Assembly: GCA_017456985.1 (NCBI GenBank)
Contig: JAFTIH010000004.1
Location: 1 to 53,021, forward strand
Source: Clostridia bacterium
Lineage (GTDB): Bacteria > Bacillota > Clostridia > Oscillospirales > CAG-272
Length of the DNA stretch: 53,021 nucleotides
Direction of reading: 5' to 3'
Shown: positions 51,348 through 53,021 of the stretch, piece after piece
How positions within the stretch are numbered: the stretch's first letter is position 1
Layout: every line of letters begins with the position of its first letter
Position numbers and translations under genes: made by a program
The notes under the pieces: model-generated
The model's input: only the letters and a program-made list of their open reading frames with translations
What the model was told of the DNA's origin: nothing
The model's database searches: none

Positions 51348-51363
51348 GTAAACAATTGTTTGC
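51348..51363. repeat. Dispersed palindrome, copy 4, between terminator and serine hydrolase gene
   Basis: GTAAACAATTGTTTGC, one base off the perfect 16-bp dyad. As at 17023-17040, it lies between a minus-strand gene's stop codon and its terminator. Confidence 0.6.
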
Positions 51364-51399
51364 TTTTTTTGTATTAAAAATAACCGTTGGTTTGCTTTT

Positions 51400-52563
51400 T
51401 TAAATAAGTGCGTCGTGAACGTCGCACTCGAAATTCGCAGAGGTCAAAGCCCCCGAGCCACCGTCGTAAGCAGAATTTTTAAGGTAAATACCCACGACGT
51501 CGTTGACAGGATCGATAAAGAAATGCGTGCCGTAGGCACCGCTCCAGCCGTAGGCGCCGACGGGCAGACGCTCGTAGGCTTCTTTCGCCACGATGCGCAC
51601 GCCGAGTCCCCAGCGCTCGGAATAGGTAAAGGGATCCTGCCTAGCCGTTTGGATCGGAATGGGTGTTTGCACCTGTGCCATCATACGGACGGAGGATTCC
51701 GAAAGGAGTCTTCCCGATTCGCTGTTACCGCCGCGGCGAAGCATATCCGCAAAGCGGGCGTAATCGTCGAGCGAGGAAACGAGCCCCGCACCGCCAAGGT
51801 ATCTGTTTGCAGGAATGTTCTGGAATACACATCCCGCCCATCGCGTGCTCGAAACACTCTTGCCATCTACGCGGTTATGCATCGTAATGAGCCGCGCCCA
51901 CTGCTCCTCACTCGGCACGAAGGTGGTGTCGCGCATTCCGAGGGGGGTGAAGATCTCTTTGGTTAGATAGTCAAGGTAGTCCATCCCCGTGACGTCCTCT
52001 AAAATGACCGTAAGCACGTCAAACGCCGCCGTCGCGTTATACTCTGCCGCGGTAGCGGGTGTAAAGGCGAGGGGCTTTGTCGCAAGCGCATCCACGTACT
52101 CCCGCAAGGAAAGCGACGCGGCTTTAAGATCAGAAAGTGCAGGGAGCGCGCGGCTGTTTGCAAGCCCCGAGGTGTGGGTCAAAAGGTGCCAAACGGTCAG
52201 CGGCTCTTCGCACAGATGGGTGTCGTAGCTACCGTCCGCCTTCGGGTCGATCACCGTCATATTTTCATAAGCGGGCAGATAACGCGAAACCTTGTCCGAG
52301 AGTGAAAGCAATCCTCGCTCTACCGCAATCAGTGCGGCGGCGGTGCTGATCGGCTTGGTCATCGACGCCATACGATAAAGCGTGCGCGCAGAAACGGGGA
52401 CGTCGCCACACGGCACCGTCGTTCCGAAATAGGCGCGGTAGCATTCTGCCCCGTGTTGAGAAACGAGCACGGACGCGCCGCTTATCTTGCCTTCTGCGAG
52501 ATCCGAGGCTGCACGCGCTTCTATCGCGGCAGCCAGCTGCTCTTGATCGATGGTTTTCATCAT
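51400..52563 (-). CDS. Serine hydrolase of the class C beta-lactamase / DD-peptidase family
   Basis: A 387-aa penicillin-binding-protein-fold hydrolase. RMASMTKPIS holds the nucleophile in S-x-x-K; HLLTHTSGL is the usual following motif; YNATAA supplies the Y-x-N; the W/G-rich GAYGWSGAYGTHFFIDP occupies the place of the third KTG-like motif. No signal peptide is visible, so it is probably a cytoplasmic esterase or a peptidase of the EstB type rather than a secreted beta-lactamase. The ATG at 52563 (or 52560) is preferred over an upstream frame that crosses the promoter. Confidence 0.88.
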   Translation of the reverse strand: MMKTIDQEQLAAAIEARAASDLAEGKISGASVLVSQHGAECYRAYFGTTVPCGDVPVSARTLYRMASMTKPISTAAALIAVERGLLSLSDKVSRYLPAYENMTVIDPKADGSYDTHLCEEPLTVWHLLTHTSGLANSRALPALSDLKAASLSLREYVDALATKPLAFTPATAAEYNATAAFDVLTVILEDVTGMDYLDYLTKEIFTPLGMRDTTFVPSEEQWARLITMHNRVDGKSVSSTRWAGCVFQNIPANRYLGGAGLVSSLDDYARFADMLRRGGNSESGRLLSESSVRMMAQVQTPIPIQTARQDPFTYSERWGLGVRIVAKEAYERLPVGAYGWSGAYGTHFFIDPVNDVVGIYLKNSAYDGGSGALTSANFECDVHDALI

Positions 52564-52591
52564 AATCCCCCCGAAAAGATTTCTTTTCGGT

Positions 52592-52620
52592 ATTATAGCA
52601 CGAGCCGCTCTAAAAGTCAA
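52592..52620 (-). promoter_or_regulatory. Promoter of the serine hydrolase gene
   Basis: TTGACT (52615-52620), 17 bp, TATAAT (52592-52597) on the minus strand, 28 bp before the start codon. Confidence 0.8.
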
Positions 52621-52709
52621 GCGGTGCCTGTTTTTTATTCTAACGCGCACCCATTGTCGTTTTTTAGGGATTTTTGCGAAAAGAAATTTCTTTTTTTACA
52701 AATTGGGGC

Positions 52710-52738
52710 TTGACAAACACGTTTTTTTGTGTTATACT
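52710..52738 (+). promoter_or_regulatory. Promoter of the tRNA pair
   Basis: TTGACA (52710-52715), 17 bp, TATACT (52733-52738), 27 bp before tRNA-Leu. Confidence 0.8.
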
Positions 52739-52765
52739 AATCGAGCATTGTACGGAACGTCGTAT

Positions 52766-52853
52766 GCCGGAATGGCGGAATTGGCAGACGCCCGGGACTT
52801 AAAATCCCGTGAGATCACATCTCGTACCGGTTCGACCCCGGCTTCCGGCACCA
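52766..52853 (+). tRNA. tRNA-Leu (anticodon UAA)
   Basis: An 88-nt class II tRNA. Acceptor GCCGGAA (52766-52772) pairs with TTCCGGC (52843-52849), and ACCA is encoded. The anticodon loop CTTAAAA gives UAA, the long variable arm is as expected for Leu, and the T arm GGTTCGACCCC is canonical. Confidence 0.96.
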
Positions 52854-52856
52854 TAT

Positions 52857-52933
<77 letters not shown>

Positions 52934-52940
52934 AAACGAA

Positions 52941-52964
52941 AGACACCCATTCGGGTGTCTTTTT
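52941..52964 (+). terminator. Terminator of the tRNA operon
   Basis: AGACACCC (52941-52948) pairs with GGGTGTCT (52953-52960), followed by TTTT; the flanking AAAACGAA/TTCGTTTT extends the stem. It lies 8 bp after the last tRNA. Confidence 0.88.
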
Positions 52965-53021
52965 CGTTTTGGTTCCCGCTGCGCGGGCGGGATTTGAACC
53001 ATTTTTACGCCCTTCGGGTTA

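Overview
The window looks like part of the chromosome of a GC-rich, endospore-competent member of the Bacillota (class Clostridia), probably an uncultured gut-type lineage. The reasons are a sporulation sigma factor G gene, many near-perfect TTGACA-N17-TATAAT promoters, strong AGGAG ribosome sites, meso-diaminopimelate dehydrogenase, a single-chain PurL and a CcpA-type cre site. No rRNA, CRISPR array, phage gene or transposase was seen.

Layout. 1-3524 (minus strand): a truncated sugar-binding lipoprotein, then a DUF1294 / small membrane protein / dxs operon. 3775-5994 (plus): a MarR repressor with an acyl-CoA synthetase. 6042-16926 (plus): a purine operon in the order purE, purF, PurO-like IMP cyclohydrolase, stand-alone AICAR transformylase, purM, purN, purD, purL. 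Here the usual bifunctional PurH is replaced by two separate proteins. 17041-22247 (minus): ddh, dCMP deaminase, a zinc-ribbon membrane protein, an esterase-acyltransferase fusion with a cre site at its promoter, and a HAD phosphatase. 22398-24275 (plus): mnmG. 24390-24640: a promoter, a long self-complementary transcript and a UUCG-capped terminator, which together look like an autonomous structured RNA, followed by a small zinc-ribbon membrane protein. 25163-28558 (minus): a cupin, then an M20 peptidase with two uncharacterised membrane proteins. 28648-30669 (plus): an M20D amidohydrolase and sigG.

30726-51145 (minus) is a roughly 20 kb surface-polysaccharide operon read from one strong promoter at 51228-51256. 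It starts with the initiating phosphoglycosyl transferase and runs through an HpcH-type aldolase, a D-2-hydroxyacid dehydrogenase, two membrane O-acyltransferases, six glycosyltransferases, a Wzy-like polymerase, a Wzx flippase and the three UDP-N-acetyl-L-fucosamine enzymes CapE, CapF and CapG. It ends with an NTP_transf_5 protein, a HAD phosphatase and a polysaccharide deacetylase. Its central part (about 37.5-50.4 kb, plus 35.8-36.5 kb) is visibly richer in AT than its flanks, as expected for an exchanged serotype-like region. One acetyltransferase gene in it carries an in-frame TGA. The window ends with a serine hydrolase (minus) and tRNA-Leu(UAA) plus initiator tRNA-Met (plus).

The items most worth a second look are the structured RNA at 24425-24638, an 18-bp palindrome (TGTAAACAATTGTTTACA and variants) found four times both inside and outside genes, the split PurH activity, the esterase-acyltransferase fusion under a cre site, and the aldolase/dehydrogenase pair inside the polysaccharide operon.
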